Positions 1 to 6,113 of a stretch of DNA of 6,113 bases are shown here, piece by piece (position 1 is the stretch's first letter; every line of letters begins with the position of its first letter). Origin of the DNA: Bacteroidales bacterium (GTDB lineage Bacteria > Bacteroidota > Bacteroidia > Bacteroidales > VadinHA17); the NCBI GenBank assembly GCA_017882245.1, contig JADGPV010000167.1, forward strand, positions 1-6,113, given 5' to 3'. The notes under the pieces are model-generated. The model saw only the letters and a list, made by a program, of their open reading frames with translations, searched no databases and had not been told where the DNA came from. The position numbers and the translations under genes were made by a program.

Positions 1-1299
1 AGAAGAATGATCGGACGGACCATATCCTTCTTCGGTGAAGCTTAGGTTAAGCAGGGTGGAGTCATTGACTGATTTTACAGTATCACGAAGTCCTGCTGCA
101 GTTCCTACGCCACCCACCTGCACCCCGTTTCCCTCCTTCATCCGTCCCACCATATCGAGGTTCACCATCAGGTCGACAGATGAGGGATTGATACCCATGT
201 TTTCGACGAAATACTTCGATCCCAGCAATCCCAGCTCTTCGCCGGTGAAAGCGACGAACAAAATGCTGCGGGCAAATCCCCCTTTCACCGCGGTAAGTTT
301 CTCTGCCAGCTCTATCATCAGGGCAACGCCGGAGGCATTGTCGTCAGCTCCGTAATGAACCGCAACAGTATCCGGTGTCCTGCTTCCTGATCCGGGTCCT
401 CCCATACCGAGGTGATCATAATGCGCACCAATAATGATATATTCATCTTTAAGGGTTGTGCCTTCAAGGGACATAACCACATTTGCAGCGACGGCATTCT
501 TAGCCACGACCTCTGCCATACCGTCTGCTGTCGAACCGGTAATGAAGCTGTCAGGTTTGAGTTCTGATCCTGCTTTCTTTTCAAGCTCTTTTATAGTTTT
601 TCCGGCAGGTTTCAGAATAGCATCTGCTATATTTCTTTTTATCTGCATTACAGGAATTCCTGCACTGCTCACGCCCCTTGAGGTTTTGTCAAGGTTATCG
701 GCCGCATCCCAATCCTCACCTGATACGAGGAGTGCCCCTGCGGCTCCGTTCTCCCTGGCAGACAGCACCTTCACCCGGTCAGAGGCCAGAGTGTTATAGG
801 ATGAGGCAGCAGGATTGGCATCAGGATATCCGCGCATCATCAGAGCCCATTTACCCTTTAAATCAATATCCCTGAAGTCATTCCATTGCATAGAATCGTT
901 TGCCGCCATAAAGCCATATCCACAGAAGACCACTCTGGCATTAAGCGAGTCGTTTGCCGTGAGAGCCAGCGGAACAAAGTCAGTTCCGGGGACCAGCACA
1001 TTACCATTTATTGCAAGCCTGTTCTCCTTGCCGCTCTCGGCTGAAACGTTTACATTAAATCTTTGCAGGCCGTCACCGATATATGGTTGCAGTTTTGCTC
1101 TGCTTAGCTGCCTTCTTATATAGGATGCCGCTATGGTGTCGGGTCCTGTTCCCGTCCCCCTTCCGGCAAAATCATCACTGGCAAGGCGCGAGGTGATATC
1201 CATGAGCTCATCCCGGGTTATTGTTGCGTTACGGTTTGTTATTGCACACGAACTAAGGAGAAGCGCTATGGAAGCACTTACTATAAAGCTATATCTCAT
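1..1299 (-). CDS. M28 family zinc aminopeptidase, PA-domain lipoprotein (3' end cut by window edge)
   Basis: A di-zinc exopeptidase that removes amino acids from peptide N-termini, predicted to be anchored as a lipoprotein outside the cytoplasm. 433 residues are visible and the frame is open to the window edge. A short hydrophobic signal ends in the lipobox LLLSSC, giving lipidated Cys18. Roughly residues 113-245 look like a protease-associated (PA) insert, and the peptidase domain follows from about 270. All five expected zinc ligands can be assigned by analogy with Streptomyces griseus aminopeptidase: His293 (HYDH), Asp320 (GADDNASG), Glu355 with catalytic Glu354 (TGEELGLLGS), Asp382 (NLDMVGR) and His431 (GPSDHSS). 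The missing C-terminus should therefore be only the last part of the domain. The start ATG at 1299 lies 7 nt after the rocD stop, has no Shine-Dalgarno and gives a proper signal peptide, so cotranscription with rocD is likely. Exact substrate specificity cannot be read. Confidence 0.93.
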   Translation of the reverse strand, partial: MRYSFIVSASIALLLSSCAITNRNATITRDELMDITSRLASDDFAGRGTGTGPDTIAASYIRRQLSRAKLQPYIGDGLQRFNVNVSAESGKENRLAINGNVLVPGTDFVPLALTANDSLNARVVFCGYGFMAANDSMQWNDFRDIDLKGKWALMMRGYPDANPAASSYNTLASDRVKVLSARENGAAGALLVSGEDWDAADNLDKTSRGVSSAGIPVMQIKRNIADAILKPAGKTIKELEKKAGSELKPDSFITGSTADGMAEVVAKNAVAANVVMSLEGTTLKDEYIIIGAHYDHLGMGGPGSGSRTPDTVAVHYGADDNASGVALMIELAEKLTAVKGGFARSILFVAFTGEELGLLGSKYFVENMGINPSSVDLMVNLDMVGRMKEGNGVQVGGVGTAAGLRDTVKSVNDSTLLNLSFTEEGYGPSDHSS

Positions 1300-1306
1300 A
1301 TCAGAT

Positions 1307-2518
1307 CTATTCAAATTTCAGAATGGCTTTTTTAATAATGGAGATGGCATCGCGAAGCTGCTCTTCCGTGATAACAAGGGGAGGTGCGAACCTGATTATA
1401 TGACCGTGGGTGGGTTTGGCCAGCACACCCAGCTCCATCATGGCGAGGCATACATCCCAAGCTTCCTTTCCGTTCTTTGGTCTTATAACGATGGCATTGA
1501 GAAGGCCTTTACCCCTTACGAGCTCTATCATGTTTGATTTAAGTGCCCTCATTTCGTCACGGAATATTTTTCCGAGCTTCTCAGCTTTCTCAGCAAGTTT
1601 TTCCTCTCTGACAACCTCGAGTGCTGCTATGGCAACTTTTCCTGCCAGAGCATTGCCGCCGAATGTTGATCCATGTTCGCCGGGTTTAATTGTAAGCATT
1701 ATATAATCATCTGCAAGTACGGCAGAGACCGGCAGAACACCACCTGAGAGTGCCTTGCCCAGAATGAGGATATCAGGTCTCACACCTTCATGGTCACACG
1801 CCAGCAGCTTGCCTGTACGGCCTATGCCTGTCTGCACCTCATCAGCAATGAAGAGAACATTCTTCTTCCTGCAGAGGTCGTAGGCCTTTTTGATATATCC
1901 TTCATCAGGAACGAAGACGCCTGCTTCACCCTGTATCGGTTCAACAAGGAAGCCGGCAACATCAGGATCAGCAAGAGCTTTCTCAAGGGCCGGGATGTTA
2001 TTGTAAGGTATGGTTATGAAACCGGGAGTGAAAGGTCCGTAGTCCTTTCTTGCATCCGGGTCTGTCGACATGGAAACGACAGTTATCGTGCGGCCGTGAA
2101 AATTGCCTTCACAGACAATGATCTTAGCCTGGTTCTCTCTGATTCCTTTTACAAGGTAAGCCCACTTTCGGCACAGTTTAAGGGCGGTCTCGTCTGCCTC
2201 AGCCCCTGTGTTCATTGGCAGAACCTTATCATAACCGAAATACTTTGTGATATATTCTTCGTATTCACCAAGGACAGAATTGAAAAAAGCCCTTGATGTG
2301 AGAGTAAGCTTACTGGCCTGCTCAACCAGCGCGGCGGTTATTTTGGGGTGGCAGTGACCCTGGTTAACTGCTGAGTATGCTGATAAAAAATCATAGTAGC
2401 GTTTGCCCTCAACGTCCCATACATACGGTCCCTGGCCTCTGTCAAGCACAACCGGCAGGGGATGATAGTTATGGGCTCCGAATTTCTCTTCTCTATCGAT
2501 ATAATCCTGAGGTTTCAT
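1307..2518 (-). CDS. rocD: Ornithine--oxo-acid aminotransferase
   Basis: A cytoplasmic class-III PLP aminotransferase that moves the delta-amino group of L-ornithine to 2-oxoglutarate, giving glutamate-5-semialdehyde and glutamate; it links arginine/ornithine breakdown to proline and glutamate. The 403 residues match the usual length of mature ornithine aminotransferases. Visible features: HNYHPLPV with Tyr18, the SAYSAVNQGHCHP signature with Tyr48, FHGRT at 140-144 with Arg143, EPIQGEAGV with Glu198, IADEVQTGIGRTGK with pyridine-nitrogen-binding Asp226, and ILGKALSGG with the Schiff-base Lys255. Tyr18, Tyr48, Arg143 and Glu198 correspond to the substrate-recognition residues of human OAT and favour ornithine over acetylornithine or GABA. 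The ATG at 2518 starts right before the conserved N-terminal DYIDREEKFGAHNYHP block. The leader is AT-rich without a Shine-Dalgarno. The M28 peptidase follows after 7 nt; trmD lies 80 nt upstream on the same strand. Confidence 0.96.
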   Translation of the reverse strand: MKPQDYIDREEKFGAHNYHPLPVVLDRGQGPYVWDVEGKRYYDFLSAYSAVNQGHCHPKITAALVEQASKLTLTSRAFFNSVLGEYEEYITKYFGYDKVLPMNTGAEADETALKLCRKWAYLVKGIRENQAKIIVCEGNFHGRTITVVSMSTDPDARKDYGPFTPGFITIPYNNIPALEKALADPDVAGFLVEPIQGEAGVFVPDEGYIKKAYDLCRKKNVLFIADEVQTGIGRTGKLLACDHEGVRPDILILGKALSGGVLPVSAVLADDYIMLTIKPGEHGSTFGGNALAGKVAIAALEVVREEKLAEKAEKLGKIFRDEMRALKSNMIELVRGKGLLNAIVIRPKNGKEAWDVCLAMMELGVLAKPTHGHIIRFAPPLVITEEQLRDAISIIKKAILKFE

Positions 2519-2558
2519 ATGTAAAAATTTTATGTTATTAATTATTTATCAGGGAGGA

Positions 2559-2566
2559 CAATTTTA
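2559..2566 (-). promoter_or_regulatory. Weak candidate -7 element for rocD
   Basis: The 80-bp trmD-rocD gap, read on the minus strand, contains TAAAATTG, a 7/8 match to the Bacteroidota -7 consensus TAnnTTTG, about 40 nt before the rocD start. A TTTG lies upstream but only 14 bp away, shorter than the usual spacing of about 19 bp. In AT-rich DNA such matches are common, so this is only a suggestion that rocD could be transcribed separately from trmD. No convincing terminator lies in the gap. Confidence 0.22.
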
Positions 2567-2598
2567 CGAACCTTTTTCGACAAAAAGAAGCTTTGGAA

Positions 2599-3282
2599 TC
2601 ATGATTTTCCCAGGAGGAGGTCAGGTCTTTTCTTTTCGGTGTTCCGGACTGACTGTTCAAATCGCCATTTTTCAATTTCCGGAGTATTACCACCAATCAG
2701 AATATCAGGTACTTTCCATCCTCTGAAATCTGCAGGTCTGGTATAAACGGGTGGAGCAAGGAGGTTATCCTGGAATGAGTCTGACAGAGCAGAGCCGGAA
2801 TCGGAAATAGCTCCGGGAAGAAGTCTCACAATTGCGTCTGTTATCACTGCTGCAGGCAACTCGCCTCCGCTGAGCACATAATCTCCGATCGATATCTCCA
2901 TAGTGACAAGATGATCCCTGATACGCTGATCAATACCCTTATAATGACCGGCAAGAATGATGATGTTTTTTTTCATCGAAAGGTCATTGGCAATATGCTG
3001 GTTGAAAGAGATGCCATCAGGAGAAGTATAGATGACCTCATCATAGTGACGCTGAGAGGAAAGGTGGGTGATGCAATTATAGACTGGCTCAATCATCATA
3101 ACCATTCCTGGTCCTCCGCCGAACGGATAGTCATCAACACTTTTATGTTTATCTGTCGAGAAATCGCGCAGGTTAATTATGTTGATTTCTGCTATACCTT
3201 TTGCCCTTGCCCTTTTGATTATCGATTCGTCAAATGGACTTCTCAGAAGTTCTGGCAATAATGTTATTATATCGATTCGCAT
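2599..3282 (-). CDS. trmD: tRNA (guanine37-N1)-methyltransferase
   Basis: A SpoU-TrmD (SPOUT) superfamily enzyme that uses S-adenosylmethionine to make m1G37 next to the anticodon of tRNAs reading CNN codons and of some others, preventing +1 frameshifting; it acts as a cytoplasmic homodimer. The 227 residues are the normal length. Visible: N-terminal MRIDIITLLPE, DDYPFGGGPGMVM at 50-62, and the trefoil-knot AdoMet site formed by YTSPDG (85-90), AGHYKGIDQR (111-120) and SIGDYVLSGGELPA (131-144). Arg153 and Asp168 (SDSF) correspond to E. coli catalytic Arg154 and Asp169. The C-terminal VYTRPADFRGWKVP and EIEKWRFEQS blocks are typical. His in GHYKG, where Proteobacteria have Arg, is as I recall it in Bacteroidota orthologues. 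The ATG at 3282 fits the family N-terminus exactly. It is divergent from yegP across 86 bp. Confidence 0.97.
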   Translation of the reverse strand: MRIDIITLLPELLRSPFDESIIKRARAKGIAEINIINLRDFSTDKHKSVDDYPFGGGPGMVMMIEPVYNCITHLSSQRHYDEVIYTSPDGISFNQHIANDLSMKKNIIILAGHYKGIDQRIRDHLVTMEISIGDYVLSGGELPAAVITDAIVRLLPGAISDSGSALSDSFQDNLLAPPVYTRPADFRGWKVPDILIGGNTPEIEKWRFEQSVRNTEKKRPDLLLGKS

Positions 3283-3296
3283 AAAATTCTAATTGG

Positions 3297-3304
3297 TAAA
3301 TCTA
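3297..3304 (-). promoter_or_regulatory. Weak candidate -7 element for trmD
   Basis: On the minus strand the sequence reads TAGATTTA, 7 of 8 positions of the Bacteroidota -7 consensus TAnnTTTG, 14 nt before the trmD ATG. This would give a very short 5' leader. No clear TTTG box is seen at the expected upstream distance. Some promoter must lie in this divergent gap because no gene precedes trmD on the minus strand within it, but this particular placement is uncertain. Confidence 0.28.
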
Positions 3305-3318
3305 ACATTGTTTTTTTG

Positions 3319-3326
3319 TATATTTG
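3319..3326 (+). promoter_or_regulatory. yegP: Candidate Bacteroidota -7 promoter element for yegP
   Basis: TATATTTG is a perfect match to the TAnnTTTG -7 element used by the primary sigma factor of Bacteroidota. It lies 42 nt before the yegP start, so transcription would begin near 3333 with a leader of about 36 nt. The upstream -33 box is poor: only TTGG at 3293-3296, 22 bp away. The good core, the position in a divergent gap and the strong terminator behind yegP together suggest a single-gene transcription unit. Confidence 0.5.
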
Positions 3327-3368
3327 AATGCATTTATGCCAAAATAACAATCAATAAATTCAAAAATC

Positions 3369-3701
3369 ATGGGAAAATTTGTGATCTCAAAAAGAAAAAA
3401 CGGTGAGTTCCAGTTCAACCTTGAAGCAGGCAACGGCGAGACAATCCTTACTAGCGAAGGATATGCTTCAAAACCTTCATGCATGAATGGTGTCAAGTCA
3501 GTTATGAAAAATGCCGCTGAAGTAAAGAGGTTTGAAGCAAAGGTTGCAAAGAACGGTAAATTTCATTTTAACCTGAAGGCTACAAATGGCCAGGTAATTG
3601 GTTCAAGCGAATTATACGAAACACAAACCAGCTGTGACAACGGTATTGCCTCGGTGAAGAAGAATGCCGTTGATGCAAAAATTGACGATCAGACCAGATA
3701 A
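3369..3701 (+). CDS. yegP: YegP family protein with two DUF1508 repeats
   Basis: A small, probably cytoplasmic protein of the YegP/DUF1508 family. The biochemical role of the family is not established. The 110 residues hold two tandem copies of the domain, about residues 2-49 and 53-100. Both copies share the pattern NG-F-FNL-A-NG--I--SE-Y----SC-NG--SV-KNA, including NGEFQFNLEA against NGKFHFNLKA and SCMNGVKSVMKNA against SCDNGIASVKKNA. The two-repeat layout and length are the usual ones, as in E. coli YegP. The ATG at 3369 directly precedes the conserved GKFVISK start of repeat 1, after an AT-rich leader without a clear Shine-Dalgarno. A candidate promoter lies 42 nt upstream and an intrinsic terminator begins 17 nt after the stop, so it is probably transcribed alone. 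No signal peptide or membrane segment is seen. Confidence 0.92.
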   Translation: MGKFVISKRKNGEFQFNLEAGNGETILTSEGYASKPSCMNGVKSVMKNAAEVKRFEAKVAKNGKFHFNLKATNGQVIGSSELYETQTSCDNGIASVKKNAVDAKIDDQTR

Positions 3702-3717
3702 GCAACTTAATGATGTT

Positions 3718-3753
3718 ATTAAACCCTGCCTCCCGTGGCAGGGTTTAATTTTT
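3718..3753 (+). terminator. Strong intrinsic terminator after yegP
   Basis: A perfect 13-bp stem (arms 3718-3730 and 3737-3749, core ACCCTGCC paired with GGCAGGGT) closes a 6-base loop TCCCGT and runs straight into a T-tract at 3749-3753. It sits 17 nt after the yegP stop. The T-run favours termination of plus-strand transcripts. The next plus-strand gene starts only 13 nt beyond it, so that gene needs either read-through or a promoter overlapping the hairpin. Confidence 0.9.
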
Positions 3754-3766
3754 CCAATAGTCATAA

Positions 3767-4006
3767 ATGGAATGCAGGAGCAGTTGCGGAGCCTGCTGTA
3801 TAGTTCCGTCGATATCATCTCCTATACCCGGAATGCCTGGCGGCAAACCTTCAGGAGTGAGATGCATTCATCTTTCAGCTGATTACAGATGCGCATTATG
3901 GAACAAACCTGAAAGACCAAGGGTCTGCCTGGTATTCAGGGCTGAACCGGAATTCTGCGGCAGCGACCGGAAGGAGGCTATCTCAATACTGTCATCGCTG
4001 TTGTGA
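3767..4006 (+). CDS. Small YkgJ-type cysteine-cluster protein (UPF0153-like, putative Zn/Fe chelating)
   Basis: A 79-residue protein I recognise as a YkgJ family cysteine-cluster protein, annotated in families as a putative zinc- or iron-chelating domain; the cellular role is unknown. Eight cysteines are present. Cys3, Cys7, Cys10 and Cys11 form the diagnostic C-x3-C-x2-CC cluster at the very N-terminus, followed by Cys33, Cys42, Cys54 and Cys64. Other family hallmarks are PSISSPIPGMPGGKPSGVRC (14-33), a KPERP-x-VC block (47-54) and a CGSDRKEA-like end (64-71). The ATG at 3767 is the first possible start because an in-frame TAA lies immediately before it, and the conserved block begins at residue 3, so nothing seems missing. 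No signal peptide or membrane helix is seen. It follows the yegP terminator by 13 nt and has no obvious promoter of its own. Confidence is high for the family and low for function. Confidence 0.85.
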   Translation: MECRSSCGACCIVPSISSPIPGMPGGKPSGVRCIHLSADYRCALWNKPERPRVCLVFRAEPEFCGSDRKEAISILSSLL

Positions 4007-4113
4007 TCAAAATTTTCCTGCCAATGATCTTGTAAAGCTGGCAATAGATGGAAAAAATGACATTACTTTGGCTACATGTAAACCTTTGAACTAAAACCCC
4101 GTTAACTGAAACC
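4007..4113 (+). promoter_or_regulatory. Intergenic leader before the transporter-dapB unit, with weak promoter candidates
   Basis: This 107-bp gap holds no gene I can support. Two near-matches to the Bacteroidota -7 element TAnnTTTG occur: TTACTTTG at 4063-4070 and AACCTTTG at 4081-4088, each 7 of 8. Either would place a start site shortly before the transporter ATG at 4114. Neither has a good TTTG box at the right distance. No terminator hairpin separates the cysteine-cluster gene from the transporter, so transcription through the gap is also possible. Confidence 0.28.
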
Positions 4114-5400
4114 ATGAAAAACAAGATCATTCCCCAGGGTTATCTCTACACGAAAGGATACACAAATTACATATTTGTGCTGCTCTTCCTGCTTTATATG
4201 TTTGATTATATAGACAGGTCGATTGTCACGTCGATGTTTGTTAATATTGAAAAGGATCTGGGGATAACGCATACCCAGAGCGGACTTCTTATGTCGGCGG
4301 TATATTGGGCAATAGTCCTGCTTACATTTCCTGTTTCAATACTCGTTGACAGATGGAACCGGACAAAAACGATCGGTATCATGGCAGTACTATGGAGCTT
4401 AGCCACGGCATTATGTGCTCTTACCGGCAACTTTATGCAGCTGTTGTTTACAAGGGCTTTGATTGGAGTAGGAGAAGCAGGCTATGCTCCCGGCGGTACA
4501 GCCGTGATCTCAGGTCTTTATCCCGAGGATAAGCGATCCAGGATGATGGGTCTGTGGAATGCTTCAATACCTATGGGAACGGCCATTGGCGTACTACTGG
4601 GAGGTATTATTGCCACCAGGCTGGGGTGGAAGCATGCTTTCGGACTGGTGGCCCTGCCTGGACTTATTATAGCCGTGCTTTTCTTCTTTGTGAAAGACTA
4701 CAAAACTGTCGATCTCTCTTTTACCGATAGTCAGAATAAAAGGACAAAGATGAAAGTAAATGATATCACTAAAGAATTCCTGTCCAGACCTTCTCTGATA
4801 TTGACTTATTTCGGATTTGCTGCGGTTGTTTTTGTCTCAACCTCACTTATAACATGGCTTTCAACCTATTTCCACGTCACGCGTGACCTTCCCGTCGAGA
4901 AGGCAGGTTCGATGGCAAGTGCGGTAATGGTTCTGGCAATTGTGGGAGCACCTCTGGGAGGATACATTACCGACCAGTGGAGAAAAACGAACCTCAGGGC
5001 GCGCCTGTTACTACCGGCAATGACATCTCTTCTTTCGGCAGTCTTTCTGCTGATTGCGCTATGGTTCACTAAGGGAACTGTTCAGTATATCTTCTTCCTG
5101 TTGATGGGCGTGACGCTCACTGCTTTTGTCCCGGCAGCGGCTGCCGTAACGCAGGATGTCATACATGCAGGACTGAGGGCAATGTCATATGCCATTGCTG
5201 TGGTGGTGCAAAACCTTCTCGGAGCCTCTACTGCACCTTTTGTTATAGGCAAGCTCTATGACATATACGATATCAAGACAGCCCTGTCCCTTCTTCCCTT
5301 TATGCTTATGCTCGGAGCCATTCTCTTTTATACAGGTTCACATTTTTACCTGAAGGATCTTGGCAAAACAGCAAAAATAAAACTGGAGGCTGAGGTATAG
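4114..5400 (+). CDS. Major facilitator superfamily transporter, Spinster-like
   Basis: An inner-membrane secondary transporter of 428 residues with 12 predicted helices, roughly at 18-38, 55-78, 84-105, 107-130, 145-167, 172-193, 227-252, 264-286, 297-318, 323-347, 355-378 and 388-412, and a charged central loop at about 194-226. The loop between helices 2 and 3 carries the MFS signature as LVDRWNRTKTIG (Asp79, Arg80, Arg83). Helix 4 has TRALIGVGEAGYAPGG with Arg114 and Glu121, the pattern I associate with Spinster-type and related anion-symporter MFS proteins. Helix 1 carries the acidic DYIDRS (31-36) common there. The ATG at 4114 leaves a short cytoplasmic N-terminus before helix 1. The substrate cannot be read from the sequence. 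Its stop codon abuts the dapB start, which makes a shared transcript near certain but does not by itself prove a link to lysine or diaminopimelate metabolism. Confidence 0.9.
   Translation: MKNKIIPQGYLYTKGYTNYIFVLLFLLYMFDYIDRSIVTSMFVNIEKDLGITHTQSGLLMSAVYWAIVLLTFPVSILVDRWNRTKTIGIMAVLWSLATALCALTGNFMQLLFTRALIGVGEAGYAPGGTAVISGLYPEDKRSRMMGLWNASIPMGTAIGVLLGGIIATRLGWKHAFGLVALPGLIIAVLFFFVKDYKTVDLSFTDSQNKRTKMKVNDITKEFLSRPSLILTYFGFAAVVFVSTSLITWLSTYFHVTRDLPVEKAGSMASAVMVLAIVGAPLGGYITDQWRKTNLRARLLLPAMTSLLSAVFLLIALWFTKGTVQYIFFLLMGVTLTAFVPAAAAVTQDVIHAGLRAMSYAIAVVVQNLLGASTAPFVIGKLYDIYDIKTALSLLPFMLMLGAILFYTGSHFYLKDLGKTAKIKLEAEV
5385..5400 (+). promoter_or_regulatory. Purine-rich Shine-Dalgarno-like stretch at the transporter-dapB junction
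   Basis: The last codons of the transporter gene contain GGAGG at 5385-5389 (11 nt before the dapB ATG) and GAGG at 5392-5395 (5 nt before it). With the TAG stop directly abutting ATG, dapB translation is probably coupled to that of the transporter. Bacteroidota rely little on Shine-Dalgarno pairing, so the motif may partly be coincidence. Confidence 0.4.
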
Positions 5401-6113
5401 ATGAGAATTGCCTTGCTGGGATACGGCCGTATGGGCCGCGAGATCGAACAGGCTGCTGTCGCAGATGGTCACACCGTGGTTTTAAGGACTGATATTCATA
5501 ATTCAGGCGATTTCAACAATGTAACGGCTGAGAGGTGTGATGTTGCCATTGAATTTACAGGACCCGGGGCAGCAGCCGACACAATCCTCAGAGCTCTTGT
5601 ACTCGGCATTCCGGTAGTCTCAGGCTCGACGGGATGGCTGGCAAGATATGACGAGGTGACGCGTCTCTGTCTTGAAAAAAACGGCTCATTCATCCATTCA
5701 TCGAATTTCAGCATTGGTGTAAATATTCTCTTCAGGCTTAATAAAGAGCTTGCGCGAATAATGAATCTCCACCATGATTATCAGGTGTCTGTTGATGAAA
5801 TGCACCATGCACAAAAGCTTGATGCCCCCAGCGGGACTGCTATGACTCTTGCAGTGGATATTGCGGGTCAGAACAGTGCGTATAACGGATGGTGCAAAGC
5901 AGGGGATATGACTGATCCGAAGAAAATAACAATTACGTCACACAGAGAGGGTAAAGTACCCGGAATTCATACTGTGACCTGGGCATCGGATGCAGATAAA
6001 ATTACCCTCAGGCACGAGGCGCTGAGCCGCAAGGGATTTGCTGCAGGAGCATTGCTGGCTGCGGGCTATATCTCAACCCGCAGAGGGGTTTTTACAATGA
6101 ATGACGTCTTAAA
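5401..6113 (+). CDS. dapB: 4-hydroxy-tetrahydrodipicolinate reductase (3' end cut by window edge)
   Basis: Cytoplasmic NAD(P)H-dependent reductase that converts 4-hydroxy-tetrahydrodipicolinate to tetrahydrodipicolinate in the diaminopimelate/lysine pathway. 237 residues are visible; Bacteroidota versions are about this long, so only a few codons should be missing. Visible: the N-terminal Rossmann loop GYGRMG (7-12), acidic Asp31 near the end of strand 2 where the cofactor ribose is read, EFTGP (51-55), GSTGW (75-79) and SSNFSIGVN (100-108). The catalytic segment is EMHHAQKLDAPSGTA (133-147), where His135 and Lys139 correspond to E. coli His159 and Lys163. REGKVPGIHTV and HEALSRKGFAAGAL complete the family pattern. 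The ATG at 5401 immediately follows the transporter TAG and gives the expected MRIALLGYGRMG start. The HHAQK form (E. coli HHRHK) and the shortened glycine loop are, as I recall, normal for this phylum. Confidence 0.96.
   Translation, partial: MRIALLGYGRMGREIEQAAVADGHTVVLRTDIHNSGDFNNVTAERCDVAIEFTGPGAAADTILRALVLGIPVVSGSTGWLARYDEVTRLCLEKNGSFIHSSNFSIGVNILFRLNKELARIMNLHHDYQVSVDEMHHAQKLDAPSGTAMTLAVDIAGQNSAYNGWCKAGDMTDPKKITITSHREGKVPGIHTVTWASDADKITLRHEALSRKGFAAGALLAAGYISTRRGVFTMNDVL

Noticed and set aside
35..1123. Several plus-strand open frames and one minus-strand frame (318-584) inside the peptidase region
   Set aside because: They are shadows of the minus-strand M28 peptidase, whose frame is continuous from 1299 to the window edge with all catalytic motifs in place.
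1790..2296. A 168-codon plus-strand open frame opposite rocD
   Set aside because: It lies wholly antisense to a well-conserved aminotransferase and its translation shows no recognisable domain or composition typical of a real protein.
2572..2587. CTTTTT-CGAC-AAAAAG hairpin just after trmD
   Set aside because: The 6-bp stem is almost all A-T pairs and no proper T-tract follows a GC-rich stem on either strand, so it is not a credible intrinsic terminator.
2911..3261. A 116-codon plus-strand open frame opposite trmD
   Set aside because: It is entirely antisense to trmD, which matches its family over the full length; no independent evidence for a gene.
3746..3753. TAATTTTT as a possible -7 promoter element for the cysteine-cluster gene
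   Set aside because: It is the terminator's own stem end and T-tract, lacks the final G of TAnnTTTG, has no TTTG box upstream, and would place the start site at the start codon itself.
3999..4093. An open stretch in a third frame after the cysteine-cluster gene, reading like a short peptide tail that ends NDITLATCKPLN before a stop
   Set aside because: It has no start codon of its own, overlaps the cysteine-cluster gene in another frame upstream, and does not resemble a known extension of that family. The cysteine-cluster protein already ends where the family can end, so a frameshifted tail is not supported.

Overview
The window looks like ordinary chromosome of a Bacteroidota bacterium, probably a Bacteroidales or Marinilabiliales-like environmental lineage. 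This rests on the Bacteroidota-type TrmD (GHYKGIDQR instead of the proteobacterial GRYEGID) and the short DapB with a GYGRMG dinucleotide loop and an HHAQKLDAPSGT catalytic motif. It also rests on AT-rich leaders mostly without Shine-Dalgarno sequences, a TAnnTTTG-type -7 element, and a lipoprotein signal ending in SSC. The genus cannot be read from the sequence.

The left half (1-3282) is a minus-strand block read from right to left: trmD (tRNA m1G37 methyltransferase), an 80-bp AT-rich gap, rocD (ornithine aminotransferase), then 7 nt further on a lipoprotein M28 zinc aminopeptidase. The peptidase runs off the left edge with all its metal-binding motifs visible. rocD and the peptidase are very probably cotranscribed and would fit peptide and amino-acid catabolism. 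trmD is a housekeeping gene that may or may not share the transcript.

Positions 3283-3368 form a short divergent promoter region. To its right, all genes are on the plus strand. First comes yegP, a 110-residue protein made of two DUF1508 repeats and closed by a strong intrinsic terminator. Only 13 nt after that terminator begins a 79-residue YkgJ-type cysteine-cluster protein. After a 107-bp gap come a 12-helix major facilitator transporter of the Spinster-like type and, with zero intergenic bases (TAG then ATG), dapB (4-hydroxy-tetrahydrodipicolinate reductase, lysine/diaminopimelate synthesis), which is cut by the right edge within its last few codons.

I see no mobile element, CRISPR array, RNA gene, phage gene or defence system. 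I do not think the window holds a new multi-gene system. The points worth a second look are modest: the tiny cysteine-cluster gene behind a terminator, the rocD-peptidase pairing, the transporter fused in expression to dapB, and an imperfect inverted repeat around the yegP promoter.
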